Below are positions 42,260 through 56,777 of a stretch of 64,000 nucleotides of DNA, in pieces. Numbering within the stretch: position 1 is the stretch's first letter; each line of letters begins with the position of its first letter. A program made the translations under genes and the position numbers. The stretch is from NCBI GenBank assembly GCA_005765155.1, contig VCCP01000005.1, positions 3,100,001-3,164,000 of the forward strand. The letters are read 5' to 3'. Origin of the DNA: Zelopaecilomyces penicillatus (taxonomy: Eukaryota; Ascomycota; Sordariomycetes; Hypocreales; Pseudodiploosporaceae). The notes beneath the pieces were generated by a model. That model had not been told where the DNA came from and searched no databases. It saw only the letters and a program-made list of their open reading frames with translations.

Positions 42260-42689
42260 TATTATAACCTAATAATATAATTATATAATAGGCCGGTTAT
42301 ATAATCAGAGGAAGGTATATACTATAGAGGAAGGGGACCAGTTAGGATAGATTAATGGGATTATTATAAGAATGGTAATAAGCCAGATAAGCCAGCAACT
42401 TAGATCACTAGGATCACTACTTATATAATAATTAATCCAAGTGATCTATAATATATATATATATACCCTTAATTTTTACTCTTTAGATATAGCTTAGATA
42501 GTTATTAATACACTTTTAACTTTATTATATTATTTATTATCACTTACTATATTAATACTTAACCTTTGATTATAATACTCTATATCTATTATTAATATAA
42601 TAGATATATTACTTAGAATGCCCTGATTTATCTGTTAATATAAACCCCTTTTATTAGGTTTATCCCTTAGGAATTTATTAAATATTATA
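42260..42689 (+). repeat. B2 5' LTR
   Basis: 430 bp, TATTATAACCT to TATTATA. The original ends were probably TG...CA, since TG to TA and CA to TA are RIP changes. Its middle part differs from B1. Confidence 0.92.
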
Positions 42690-43930
42690 TATTGATAACT
42701 CTTATTTAGTAGGTTATTATAAAACCCTAAGTAATATCCATTAATTAGTTTATTACTATAGCTCCTTAAACCCCTACCCCTATTAGATAATACTAGAACC
42801 TAATAACTATTAATTAATCTATTACCCCCTAATCTATAAATAATAATAATAATAAGAATAAAGGAGAAGATAAGGATATTATTAAGTTAAAAGGTTAAAT
42901 AAAAACCTTAAAAAGATAACTTAATACCTAGCAATAGTAATATATAAACAATATAATATAGCTTAATAACCTAATAGAAGCAAAAGTTAATATACTAATT
43001 AGATAAATCGAATAACTTATAGAAACCCTTATATAATAAACTAATCAATATTAATATAGACTAGAGCAAGTAAATATATAAATTAAAGTAAAAAGAGACC
43101 CTAAAGAGATACTTAAACTAAGATAATCTAAGATATTTAATAAAAGCTTAAATAAACTCTAGCTATTCCTTACCCAATTCTATGCTTTCTATTTATACTA
43201 TCCAGTTTAATTTAAAATAGAATTAATCAAAGTATAATATACTATAGGACTCCTAATAGGAACCATACTCACTTGATTTAAACCAATCCTATAAGATTAT
43301 ATTAATAACTCCTTGGAAGGAAAATCTATATATAAAACTGATTCTATTTTTAATAGTTATAAGGAATTTAAAGAGCAACTCTTAAATATCTTTAGATCAA
43401 CTAATAAATAATTATAAGCAGAATAATAACTATAGAATCTATATTAGATAGGATCCATTATGGACTATATTATTAAGCTTATCTAGATATATTTAAGGCT
43501 ATCTAAAAGAGATAAATAAGCTTGGATAGAAATTATATACTATAGATTAAAGATTAAAGTCAAGGATAAGATTTATAAAGAAAAATATCCTATTACCTTT
43601 ATTAAGTATATTATAATAGCTATTACTATTGATAATTATTAATATATCAGATACTAAGAAAAGAAATATAAGGGAAGAAATTGGAAACCAACTTATTATA
43701 GATTTTAATCCTAATAATAATAATAATATAAGGCAAACCATAGATAAAGATAATAAGACTCCTTACTAATTCATATAGACCTTAATACTATATAGTAATA
43801 AGATATATTAAAAGTCAAGTATTATAATTATAATAAAATAGGACACTTTACTTAAGACTATTAATAGCCTAAATAAGAAAAGAAGGACTAAAAGCCAGTC
43901 CCTAATATATAACAGAGCATATATACTATA
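42690..43930 (+). pseudogene. gag: B2 gag remnant
   Basis: A short leader is followed by a charged, coiled-coil-like stretch (about 42850-43090). A capsid-like domain begins near 43130 (FLTQFYAFY at about 43168-43194, resembling the retrotransposon Gag domain), and a zinc knuckle lies at 43820-43861. The knuckle keeps C-x2-C-x4-H-x4-C spacing and its His (CAC) and Gly, but the three Cys codons read Tyr (TAT). Stops are at former Gln or Trp codons. Intact Gag would form the particle and bind the element RNA through the knuckle. Confidence 0.85.
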
Positions 43931-45270
43931 GCTAAAAACAGATAAACTCTAGCTATAATAGGATAAAGAGGATAGGGATAAGGATAATCTAGAAACTATA
44001 GCCACCCTATACCTCAACAATCACCAATGCTATGGACTATACTAATCTAATCCAGTATTATATAATAGGATCAATAATTAGATATAAACACTGATAAAGA
44101 AGAGGAATTTAAAGAAACTCTTAATAGATAAGTTATCCTTACTATTAATAATAAAAATACCTTGATAGAAAATAATACCTTAAGTAAAAGTTCAGACTCT
44201 AGCTCTTTAGAATCTAAGGATAAGGAACCCCTTAGAATAACCTAATACTATACTATATTATATCCACCACCTAAAAGCACTGTATATAAATATCTTAGGG
44301 AAGCTATAGTTAAACTTATAAAAGTACTCTATAACTTAGATAGGATTAATATCTGAGTTATAATTGCTAAGTATATTTAAGAATAGATCTTGAATAAAGG
44401 ATCAGGAGTTCCTATCCCTGGAGATCACCTAGAAAGGGCCTTAATAATAAAGTCTAACTATATCAGATATAAAGATAACTATATATTCTTAAATCCAGAA
44501 TATCTAATATATAATGAACTTAATTAGATATTATATATTGATTTCTCCTGCTTTATATATAAGAAAGCAAAAATAGAAAGTGAATTCTTTCCCTAATATA
44601 TAGGAGTATAAGGTATTAAAAAAATTCATTAAGAAAGTCAATTCCTTAATTAGATATAAGCTGAATACTTTATACCTTTTGGAATTATAGTATTTAAGCC
44701 TTATCCAAGGATATCAGAAGAATATTAATAAGGAGTAGAAAACAAAGACTATAAGTCTATCTATTATAAGGTTTATAAATAGGAAAAACTCAAGTTAGGA
44801 TATAATGGTTTATAACTTATAGACTATAGAAAAGAGGATATATATGATTATATCAATCTCAAGTATAATATATACTTATAATAGAAGCTAATATAATAGT
44901 ATAAAAGACAACTACTAGAAGATAGTATCCTAGGAAGGACTTAATATAAAGCTATAATAATAATCAACTATAATAAACCTTAATACAGATAATATATAGA
45001 AGAAAATAAATATATATACAAGAAAATAAAGAACCTTTATAAATAAGAATTTAACTTCTAAACCTATAAAGGAAGTCAAGCTGATCAAACTCTATATTAT
45101 ATAATCACTTAAGGCTTGGATAGAATAAACTATAATAGACTATATAAAGAATATAATCCTAGAAACTTAAAAAACAAGTAAAGTTATCTATAAGAGAGTT
45201 ATAGCATAACCCCCTAATTAAGAAGACCCTCTATATAACAGGCATTAATAGGCTTAAACTAATAATAGAA
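43931..45270 (+). pseudogene. B2 region between zinc knuckle and protease
   Basis: About 1.3 kb of decayed coding sequence between gag and protease, also present in B1. The frame can be followed in pieces (acidic after 44090, more basic later), but no domain is recognised. It is either the Gag C-terminus or the N-terminus of Pol. Confidence 0.5.
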
Positions 45271-48200
45271 ATATAGATTATAGGATATTATTTTTATACT
45301 TTAATAGATAGTGGAGTAATAGGCAATTATATATCACTAAAAGCTATAAATTATATATAACTGCTATAGCATAATAAGAAAGAACTATACCCTTTATATA
45401 ATCTAGAAGGGAATACCTTTACCTATAATAAAGAATAGATTGATAAAGAGATTAATTATCTTTAATCTGAAGTCTAAGGATATTAAGATAGTGCTATATT
45501 CAATATAATAGATATTAGAGAATATAAACTTATACTAGGCTACCCTTAATTATTTAATAATAACCCATAGATCGATTAGAAGATAGGCCAGATATAATAG
45601 AGCAATACTATATTATCTATAAAAGATTATAAAGATCTAATAATAATAGATAAAGCAAAGAAAATACACTTTATAGCTATTAAGAAGGGCCTCCTATCAA
45701 GAAATCATATTAAAAAACAATATAATAATCAATAATAATAAACCTGATGGGTTATTACTGCCCTTAGGATAATAATAGAGTAACTATAAGAATACTTTAA
45801 AAATAAATCACCTTTAGATATAGAAAAATAGCTTATATTAATACTAGAAGAATACTATAAGTATATTAAACTATTTTATAAAGAGCTTAAAATAAAGCTT
45901 CTCTTATATAATTAATAGGATTATAAAATTCAGATTATAAATAGAAAGAAGCCTACTTTTACTAAGATCTATATACTAAATACAAAGGAATTTAAAATAT
46001 TATAAGAGTATCTTAATAAAATACTTAAAAAGGGATATATCTAACTATCTATATTTAAAGCAGGATACCCTATTATATTTATATTAAAAAAGAATAATAA
46101 GCTATAACTAGTTATAGATTATTAATTATTAAATATAGTTATAATTAAGGATTGGATACCCTTACTATTAATTAATAAACTATATAATTAATTATATAGA
46201 ATGAATTGGTTTATTACCTTAGATCTTAAAGGAGCTTATAACTTAATTCGAATAAAGAAAGATAATAAATAGAAAACCACTTTTAGGATCAAGTTTAGAC
46301 TTCTTAAATACCTGATAATACCTTTTAGCTTAATTAATACCCTTATAATATTCTAATATATAATTAATAATATTCTCTAAGAATATTTAGATATCTTTAT
46401 AATAGTCTATCTAGATAATATCCTGATCTTCTCCTGAATAGAAGAAGAGTATAAAGAATATATCTATAAGATATTATAACTACTCTAAGATAATAATCTT
46501 CTTATTAAACCTGAAAAATATGAATTTTATAAGTATATAGTTATCTTCCTAGGATATATCTTTTTACTAGATGAAATTTAAATAAAATTAATGAAAATTA
46601 TTATAGTATATAATTAGCTAATACTATAAAATATTATAAATATATAGGAGTTTTTAGGCTTTATTAATTACTATTAAAAGTTTATTTATAACTATAGTAA
46701 AATAGCTGTATTACTTATTAAATATACTAAGAAAGATTATAAATTCTTATAGAAACCTAATATAAATGCTATATTTAAAGAACTTAAGAAGCGAATCTAT
46801 GAAGAATCTATACTAGTGATATATAATCCTGATAAATCTATAGAACTCGAAACTAATGCTTTAAACTATATTATCAGAGCATAGATTGGATAATAAGATA
46901 ATAAAGGCAGACTATAACCTATTACCTTCTACTCTAAGAAACTTTATAGAGTAGAACTTAATTATCTAATCTATAATAAAGAATTTATAGCTATTATTAA
47001 AGCTTTTAATAAATTCTTATATTATTTATAAGAAAGCAATTATTAAATAAAGGTTTTTATTAATTATAAGAATATCTTTTACTTTACTATTATATAAAAA
47101 CTAAATATATAATAAACCTATTATATAGAAACCCTTATAGATTATAACTATAAAATCATTTATTATAAAGGATCTAAAAATAATAGAGCAGATACTCTAA
47201 GTCAAAGAAGCAATTATAATAATAGAAAGCCTTATTATAAAGAATAAATCTTTTAAATATTTGATTTAAATATACTATAAATAAAACTAAATATTATATA
47301 CTAAGTTATATTAGCTAATCCTATCTTAAAGAGAGTTAAATAAGTATACTCCTTAGAAGATATAGCAAGGGTATCTAAAGATATAAAATAAAAAGATAAA
47401 TACTATAAGTATAATAAGAAACTCTAGATATCTAAAGAACTCTAGGAAATTATTATATAAGAACTATATAAATCCCTTATTTATAGTTATTAAGAAATTA
47501 TAAAGACTATAGAATAAGTATAAAGATACTATAGATTTAAAGGATTATAATAAGTAATCCAGAAAGTTATAAGTAACTATATCACTTATAGATAAATCAA
47601 GCTAATAAGATATAAACTATATAAAGAGTTATAACCACTATCAGTATCTATATAACCATAGGAATCAATATCATTTGATTTTATTATTAAACTATCCCTA
47701 TTAATAGAACCCCTTATAGGAGTAGCCTATAACTTAATATAGATTATTATAGAAAGATTAATAAAGTTCTTTTATTTTATTCCTTACCTAGAAGTAAGCT
47801 TAACTAAAGATCTTATTTATAGTTTTAATAGAATGATAGTAAGCTTATATAGCTTATTAAAGAAAATCATCTCTAATAGAGGAATAACCTTTACTTTTAA
47901 GTTTTAATAAGGATTAATAGGATATCTTAGGATTAGATATAAACTTAATACTATCTATTATTTATAAATAGATAGATAAATAGAATAAATCAATTAAATT
48001 ATTAAAGGATATTTATATACTTATATTAATTACTATTAAGATAATTAAATAAAATACCTATTAACTATATAACTAGCCTATAATATATCTATTTCTAAAT
48101 CAATATAACTTATATTAATATATATTAATTATAGATTTATATTAAAAGCATTTTATCTATTATATTAAGAAGGATCAAAATCAGAAAAAGCTATACTTAA

Positions 48201-48700
48201 TACTATATAAAAACAATAATTATATAAAGAACTCTATATATAACTCTAGCTTATCTATAATAGAATAAAATATTATATAGATTAATAAAGATTAAAGGGA
48301 TTAATCTTTAAAGAGAGAGATATAATATACCTTTTATATTATATATCAGATAAAACTTCTCTAAATATCACTATAATATAACCAAGCAATAAATTGGATT
48401 TCAAGAAACTTAGACTATTCAAAATCAAGAAAGCTATTTTCAATATTAATTATAAACTTTTACTATTAAAGAATATATAATTATACCCTATATTTTATAT
48501 TTCTTTACTAAGCAAAGCATTAGATAACTTAAAAGAATATATAGATATTATAGTATATATAATAGAAGAAGAATAGGAAATTAAAACAATTATAGACTAT
48601 AGGCTAAACAATAATAAGAAAGAGTATCTGATTAAATAGAAAGGGTTTGGACCCAAGGAAAGCTTATAGGAACCCCTTAATCATCTAAACCATTATTAAT
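45271..48700 (+). pseudogene. pol: B2 pol remnant with chromodomain
   Basis: In order: protease with an intact DSG triad at 45307-45315; RT at about 46040-46560, with the first catalytic Asp kept at 46222-46224 (TLDLKGAY) and the YLDD box reading YLDN at 46408-46419; RNase H at about 46680-47220; integrase zinc finger at about 47470-47620; and the integrase core, with SDRG now SNRG at 47872-47883. A chromodomain follows at about 48565-48699 (EYLIK then KGFGP). Two of its aromatic cage-type Trp codons are TAG at 48637-48639 and 48667-48669. In chromoviruses this domain is known to steer integration to methylated histone heterochromatin. Confidence 0.9.
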
Positions 48701-49406
48701 CCCTGATATAATAATACCATTAGAAGGTAAGGAGCCATCCTAGAAAATTAAGTTCTAATCAATTATATTAAAATCCCTTAATAACTAGATCTTAATTATT
48801 ATATCTGACTCTATCTACTTAGCTATATCCAGATCATTCAATAATTATAAACCCTGCTTTACTATCTTATAACCCTATAATACTATAGATTGATACTGGT
48901 AATATAAATAACTTAATTATATTACTATAGTGGATATCGCCTCCTATACTGCTTAAAGCTGTCTTTCTATCTCCTTCTTTTCTTACTTAATATAACTCTT
49001 TTTAGATAGAATCTTTATAACTAGATAAATTAATTACCTTCCAAAAAATAAAATAGAATAGAAAAATATACCTAAGGATATAGTTATCCCTGAACCATTA
49101 TAAGAATAACTATAATAAATATACTCTAAATAATAAGAAGTTATCTTAATTATATAATATATTAAGTAATACTAGGAATAAAAGGAGTAAGGTATAATAA
49201 TATCATTAATACCCTTAATAAGGATTATAAGACTTTTATATTAATCAGTTTTCTAACTAGTATAATGTTTTAAGATACCTTAAGGTATTATATTAAAATA
49301 TAAAGGAAGAAGAAAGGAACCATACCTATAATTATAGCTGGAATTATATTTTATAAAGGAATAACCAATAGGCCTTAAGGATAAGACTATTAGGAGAGAG
49401 ATATTA
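48701..49406 (+). other. B2 3' untranslated region
   Basis: About 0.7 kb between chromodomain and 3' LTR. No reading frame is recognised on either strand. A purine-rich AGGAGAGAGATA at about 49392-49403 just before the LTR is the likely polypurine tract for second-strand priming. Confidence 0.55.
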
Positions 49407-49836
49407 TATTATAACCTAATAATATAATTATATAATAGGCTGGTTATATAATCAGAGGAAGGTATATACCATAGAGGAAGGGGATTAGTTAGAATAGATT
49501 AATAGGATTACTATAAGAATAATAATAAGCCAGATAAGCCAGTAACTTAGATTACCAGGATTATTATTTATATAATAATTGATCCAAGTGATCTATAATA
49601 TATATATATATACCCTTAATTTTCACTCTTTAGATATAGCTTAGATAGTTATTAATATACTTTTAACTTTATTATATTATTCATTATCACTTACTATACT
49701 AATACTTAACCCCTGGTTATAATACTCTATATCTATTATTAATATAACAGATATATTGCTCAGAACGCCCTAACTTATCTGCTAATATAAACCCCTTTTA
49801 TTAGGTTTATCCCTTAGGAATTTATTAAACATTATA
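49407..49836 (+). repeat. B2 3' LTR
   Basis: 430 bp, same ends and length as the 5' LTR; the differences seen are mainly C/T and G/A. Confidence 0.93.
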
Positions 49837-49841
49837 ATTAT

Positions 49842-51870
49842 TAAGATCCTAGAATAGCTTATCTATTATAATATAATAGATATTAGGGCCTTTCTTAGAC
49901 TTATTAATTATTATCAAATTTAAATATATAACTTTACTATTATTACTCTTTCTTTTATTATTTTATTATAAAAGAAAGCTTCTTAGGAGTAAAAAGGATT
50001 ATAATTAAAGATAATAACCAAGCTTAGAGATATAATAATAACTACCCCTATTCTAATATCACTTAATCTCTCTAAAGAGAGCAGAGAAATCATACTTATA
50101 ATAGATATTAGCCTTAAAGGATAGGGAGCAGTTTTAATACAAATCCTAGATAGGTAATAATACCTAATTAGATTCAAAAGCGATTATTAGAATAAGGCTG
50201 AATATAGCTATAATATAATAAAGTAAGAGTATAAGGCTATCCTCTTTATACTCTAAAGGCTTAGAGAATATATCTATAGTATATAATTTACTTTAAAGAT
50301 AGATATATATATCCTTATATACTAGCTTAATAATACTATTTATAATATATTAGGTAGTCTTATTATCTATTAGATTAGCTATATTATATTATTTGATTTT
50401 ATTACTAAATATATTCCTAGGAAAAATAATAGTATAGTAGATAGACTTTTATAAAAAGGATCAGAGCTATCTAATTAAATAAACACTAAAATTAATAGGG
50501 ATTTAAAGAATATAATTAATATATATCTTAGATTAATATAATTAGATATATTAGAATCTGGATATTCTATAGAATCCTAATAGATTACTAGATTTCTATA
50601 TTTATTAGAGAGATTATCTAATCTTAATAGAATATAATTTAAGACATTATATTAGAAAGCTTAGAGATTCTTTATTAAGGATAGAAAACTTTAGCTAAGA
50701 CTAACTTATAAAAGAAACCATTTTATATTGGTTATTAATAACTTACCTATCTATAAGAAATTAATAATAAGCTGCTATATAGCCTAAGGGTATAAAGGTA
50801 AAGCGATTATCTTTAAAACTCTCTTTAATAGATATTATTAGAGAAAGATATAGAATAATATTTCCTTAGCTATAATCTACTACCCTAAGTATTAAAAGTT
50901 TATATTATAATAGGATAGAGAACCAATAAATCTAATATTACCTAAATAGTTAATATTAAAAGTATACTTTGATTTATAATATATACTATCTAATTATAGT
51001 ATAAACTTCCTTATAGAAGCTTGCTATAACTTGATTAGATAAGTAGAAGTTCAATTAATATAGCAGATTAACTTAAGGGCTATAATTAGATTTATTATAA
51101 CCTTAATATAGCGATATAGACTTATACTTTATATAGTTATTAATAATAGATCTGAAATAAAAGGGCTTCTCCTTTAGATACTATTTGATTAGGGTATAAA
51201 ATATATTTAAATATCTAGGTATAATCCTATAATTAATTCTATAGTTAAAGTTAATTATTAAAGCCTTATATTTATAATAGTAAAGATATTAGAAGGGGAT
51301 TCTAAATAAATAAGATATTTTAAAGTAGCTATTCTTATAGATAGAATTATAATCAAATCATCCTATAGCTTCTCTACCTTTTATCTTATATATAGGTATA
51401 ACCCTATCTTATTATTTAAAGTTAAATTCTTAATATAGAGGCTTATTAATTAAGATATTATTATTAATACTAAGGACTTATTTAAGTCTTATATCCAAAT
51501 ACTAAAAAGAAGATTAAAAGATACAATAAAGGCTAGAGAAAAGATAACTAACTTTAGAAAGAAGCTAATAGTAAGAATAGATACTACTAATAAATATATA
51601 CTTTAATCAGAATATAATCAACTAGTATCAAATAACCTAATACTTATATATAATATACTTAAGAAGCAGAATAAATCCTATATAATAAAGATAATAATAC
51701 ACTAATATAGCTTATATTAGATTGCTTTATAAGCAGATATTACTAAAGTATATATACTTTATATAATAGATAGGATTCTCCTAGATAAGACCTATTCTAG
51801 AAACCATCTAAAGAAATTTATTAAGGATAAGTATAGTTAATAGATATCTAATACTAATATATAACTCTTT
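49842..51870 (+). pseudogene. pol: A3 pol remnant, second part (RT end, RNase H, integrase)
   Basis: Continuation of the A3 RT after B2. It holds the RT connection, RNase H at about 50095-50450 (a VDAS-like start now read as VDIS, then LKG.GAVL near 50112-50135), integrase at about 50480-51540 and a C-terminal module with NLILIYN near 51635. It then reads to a frame ending near 51845. Stops are frequent and lie at former Gln and Trp codons. The segment aligns with A2 20960-22960 without visible gaps. Confidence 0.85.
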
Positions 51871-54500
51871 GGACCTAAAGATAAACAAGAACTATATAGG
51901 GAAAAGAGAAAGCTAGAATCACTAAACCCCCTTATATACTTTAACTTACCTATTAATCAAATAATACCCTAAGACTCTAACTCTAATACTAATCTTAAAG
52001 AAGACTTCTTGGATTTATTATTAGCTATTAAACCTTGGTTTAAAGTTATAATCCCTAGCCCAATCCAATACCAGAAGAGTATATATTAATTATATCTACT
52101 TTAGATATATATATAATTTCTTATATACTTAAATCAAGGATTTCCTGGCTTGAATTCTATTTAAAAATCCTTGATAGAGAGGATCTTAATAATATTTCTT
52201 AAAAGGTATAGTAAATTTCACTCTTTATATATAATATTCCACTACTAATATATAAACTAATCATACCAAACCAATCATAATAGATAATCAATACTCCTAA
52301 ACCTTAATTATAATAATTAAACTATTCCTATATTAATAATCAAATGATCCCTATTAATCTTATTCCTTTATAATCTTTCCTTGATCTATATTAGTCTGAT
52401 TTTGCTATGCCCTTAAGCGTGAATCTACTCTTGGATCTACCCTATATCTGTATTAACCAGGACTAAATAAAGCTTGTACTTATATACTTAAAACCTTTCT
52501 TTTCACTCTAAAAAACTCATTGAATTCCTATTAAAAACAGGAGTTCTTATAAATTATTTTAGTATTATAATACTATCTTTCTTTAACTTTCCTATTTATA
52601 TAAATCCCTTTCTTATTTCATTATATATATATTTTATAATACTATATTAAATTAATTATACTCTTTTATTAATTTATTTTATTTTATAAAGATTAATTAA
52701 TATCTTTAAAAGTTAATTTATTTACTAGTGCTAAACTATCTAAACTATATAATTAATATTATTATCCTAAAATCAATTTATTTTATCCCTTTTAAACTAA
52801 ATTTATATTTTAATAACTAAGGAATTATTTAATCCTACTTATATTTATTAAATCCTATTAGGGTTTTCCTTTATTATTTTATTTATATTCTGTTTTATTA
52901 TCTACTCAATCTTTAAAGTTAATAGCTAATATTTCTATAGATAGGGAGTAGTAGATATATTTAAGAAATCTAGAATAACTAGTCCCTTTAATTCTTTAGT
53001 TTAATTCTTCCCTAAGAAAGTTATTTATTTCTTCTTATCCTTTAGCTTGGATTAATAGCTATAAAGTCCTCTCTATCTATAGTCTATATATCCATCCCAT
53101 TTATAATTTAAATAGCACTTATTATACTCATCTAGGATTAAAATATATAGATAATATAGCTATATAATATACTCTCTAATAGCTATAATAGTGATCAAGA
53201 AGGATTATATATAATAGGAATATAGGATCAGATTGATAACCCTATAACAATTAATAAATAAAAAGTAGATCCTTTCTTTCTATTTTATTAAGATATTAAA
53301 GAAATACCTATAAATATACCCTATTTTAGCTGGTATAAATATAGGGCAAGATACTTGGGTTTTTATAATAGACTTTAATATAGGATATTCTTAAGTACTA
53401 TAGAGATTGCCTTCCTAGAAGTATTATTTAGGACTTTAGCCCTTGGCTAGCTATATAAGAGTACTAGATATATCTTTTATAAACTTAATAGTAAAGGATA
53501 TCTTATAATAGAGAGGGCAATTTATCTAGCTTATATTTACCCCCTCTAGAATCTATACTTTAAATATCACTTAAATCTAAAAATAGGAAAGAGAATTAAT
53601 ATTGGTTTATAAAGATTAAATAATATTAAATCAGAAAGGCCTTATAACTTATTACCACTTCTATTATAGAAGATAATTTAATATTATTAAAGAACTTAAT
53701 ATAACTATTCTATAATAAGGCAATTTTATAAGTAATTATACTATATAGAATGATTATATTTATAATAGAACTAATATTAAAGAGCTAAGAATAAATATTA
53801 CTTTGATTAGTTTCTATAATCAAATAATACCTATATTAAAAACCTAAAGAGAATAAAAGATAGATTAATAATCCTAAAGTTAAAAGGGCTAAGTTATAAG
53901 GTAAAGGAGGAAAAGTTATAGGAGCTAGAAGATAGCCCCTCTAAAAAGTATATAAATAAAAATATATATTACTTACTAGCTATAAATTACTATTAAATAT
54001 AATAAAAAGCTATACTTTAAAAGAAGAGCTATCTATAATAAAAGGTATCTTTAATTAAATAATTATATATAACTATAAAGGATTACTAATTTAAACCCTT
54101 ATATACTTATAAAGCTCTCTCTTATAAAGAGGTATCTTATATATATTACTCTCTTTTATCTTTATTATCTCCCCTAGTATCTATATTATCTTATTTTATT
54201 CCCTTAATCTCTATTATTATTTAATTATATCCTTATTTAATTCCTTATTAATATATAATATTAAAATAATAAAGAACTTTTAGATTACTTATACTCTTCC
54301 TTTAAATAAGTATTAATAATATAAGCCTTATTATTATTATAAGAGTAATATAGCTTAAAGAAGATATAGATTTATTTTATAAATATATTAATAAATATAT
54401 TATATTTATAATAAATCTAGGGTTTTCTAAGTAATCCTGCTTTATAATCCCTTAATAAGACTAGCTTAATCTATTATTAACCCTCCCTTAGAATTTTAAT
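51871..54500. other. A3 post-pol region, coding status unclear
   Basis: First half of the family A accessory region, matching A2 22961-25600 and A1 1-2400. Between about 53000 and 53950 frames with fewer stops than expected can be read on both strands, so a strand cannot be chosen. No domain is recognised. The region is conserved in three copies. Confidence 0.3.
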
Positions 54501-56760
54501 ATAGATGCCTTAGATTTAATGGTATATAGCCTTATCTCTACTATATAGCTATTTCCTTAAGGCCTATAAGGATAGAACTAGAGTAATCATTTAATCAAGC
54601 TCTATTAACTATTATATATACTAAAGAATAAAGATTAGGCTGTTAATTTTATATTATATCCTCTGCTTTAAATCATACTTTATAGTATCTCTAATAATAT
54701 ATTTATAGCCCCTAGAATAATATATATTTTTAAGTTAAAGGAATACTTTTATATATATATAGATCTCTTTAATATTTTATATAAGTTTAAATCCTATAAT
54801 TATTTAGTATTTAATATCTATAATTATCTTAATAGGCTAGCTGCCTTTTATAAGAATATATTTAATAAGTGATTCTTTATTAGGTTTATTAATTATAAGA
54901 ATATATATTAGTATTTCTTTATTTAGGATTAATTTAAAGGCTAGCTTTATATCTTTAACTTATAAATAGATAAATAAATATATTATACTAAAGAGTTTAT
55001 ATATCTATAAAGGCAAATACTTTATAAGCTTAATCTCCTTTATAACTTTATATTTATTATTATTTTATATATAAAGCAAGTATAAGGTTAAAAGTATAGC
55101 TATCTATCTTTCTTCTAGGTCTATATTATTATTAAAGGATTAATTAGGTTTCACTCTTATCTTAATCAAATTAAAGAAGATTTAAGTAAGATTAAATAGT
55201 CTTATAGTAATATATTTTATCTACTCCCTAATAATCCCTTCTATTTACTATTAAGAGATTAATACCTATTTAATAATTTAAACCAATCTATATCTAGCTA
55301 TATACTTAGAGTAAGGAATACTATACTATATCTTATTACTAATAAGTTAAATATAATTAAGTGCCTATAGAGCTTTTATTAAACTATTCTATAGGATCTT
55401 AATAATTAAATAATCTATAATCAAGGTATAAATAAAGTACTCTATTTTATTTATCTAAAAGATACTATACTATTCTTAATTAATAGGTATACCTTACCTA
55501 TACTATATAATAACTCTAGAGTCTTCTATATATCTATAGGAAATAGCCTACTTATATTATTTATATAAACTATTATAGTATTACCTATTTACTCTATTAA
55601 AGTATAAAAACCTATACTCTTTAAAGCTATTATTAACTAATAATTAAATAATAAGTTTAAGTATAATAAGATAATCAGATCTAAAATAATTAAGACTATT
55701 AATATAATTATTACTAAGGAAGCTAAATTAGTTATAACTCAGCCTAATAATAATTAAATAATAGTACTTTAATAGTATTCTCTAGGAGCTAATAGGAATA
55801 GATTATTTATTACTTATTTAGTTTCTAAGCTCTTATTTAGGCTTAATTTATTTATATATAATAATACTAAGGATATTTAAGGATTATCTAATTAAGATTT
55901 ATTAAGCAAGGAATTAGAGTTAATATTAATATAGCTTATATTATATTTAAATCCCTAGAAATAAATTATCTTTAAGGAATAGATAATTAAATCAATTTCT
56001 TTAAGTATCCCTATAATTAACTTAGATAAGGATATTAATACTTCTAGGGATATTATTATAACCCTAAAGCGATTTATTAATAGGAACCTAGGCAGGGTAT
56101 CTTAATTAAATAATAGATATCTTTCTTATAAGCAGATTAACCCTTTTAATAGAGAAAAGGGAAGTCTAGAAAAGAAATAAAGGAGCTAATAAGAGGAATT
56201 AGACCCTTAGCTCTCTCTATACTATATACTGCTAATTTAATCTATAAGATATAAAGGAGAGACCACTATTTAAATAGGTATTGATTTGCCTTTATAATAC
56301 TTAAGAGTAATAGGGTATACTATAACTATTAAATTCACTAAGAAGATAAATAATATATTCCTTATCAGAAGGCCTATACTATATATTAAATACTCTAATA
56401 ATTATATTAATCTCTATTCTAGTAGAATAATTATAGAAGGGACCCTTTAATATATTAGGAAGATAATAGAAGCTTCCTTTAATAGGCTAATGATTTAAGC
56501 TATTTGATCTAGCAAATCTAAACACTATACTATATAAGCATAACCAGTAATACCTCTATCTATAGGTTAAGTAATAGAATTAAATACTCTAGGGATATTA
56601 AAGGAATTAAAGGGATTAAATATTAAGGGAATATTTAATTAAGAATAGATAAGAGGGAAGAAATAAAGTATATATATATAGGTATTTAAAGATTATATTT
56701 AAATACTATTACTTGATTGGTTATGAATATTGCCTGATTTGATAATAGGGTTATCTTTAA
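54500..56760 (+). pseudogene. A3 accessory reading frame of unknown function
   Basis: A plus-strand frame traceable from about 54500 to 55750 (LKEYFYIYIDLFNILYKF near 54735) and, perhaps continuing, from 55780 to 56750 (INLDKDIN near 56017). Stops often fall where TGG or CAG is the likely ancestor, as in the known gag and pol remnants, and A2 keeps the same frame at 25700-27800. I do not recognise a family: there is no obvious polymerase, nuclease or zinc-finger signature. It could be an env-like gene, a captured host gene or simply untranslated DNA with chance frames. Start, end and whether it is one or two genes are uncertain. Confidence 0.35.
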
Positions 56761-56777
56761 TATTCACTAGAAGGGTT

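Larger units (their letters stand above)
42260..49836 (+). mobile_element. Ty3/Gypsy chromovirus family B, copy B2, complete
   Basis: 7,577-bp element with 430-bp LTRs at 42260-42689 and 49407-49836, flanked by ATTAT at 42255-42259 and 49837-49841. A2 shows the empty site (near 20960), confirming insertion into RT of A3. The interior carries gag, protease, RT, RNase H, integrase and a chromodomain in one direction, which makes it a chromovirus. It is less decayed than B1. Being nested in A3, which is nested in the Copia element, it is the youngest insertion in its stack. Confidence 0.95.

Noticed and set aside
43547..43741. 64-codon open frame on the minus strand
   Set aside because: Antisense to B2 gag just upstream of the zinc knuckle; hydrophobic composition is what AT-rich antisense gives.
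49983..50177. 64-codon open frame on the minus strand
   Set aside because: Antisense to A3 RNase H; no start context, domain or conservation of its own.
52900..53950. Antisense gene on the minus strand of family A (as reported for some fungal Gypsy elements)
   Set aside because: A plus-strand frame of similar quality covers the same bases, so neither can be called without a RIP-corrected consensus.
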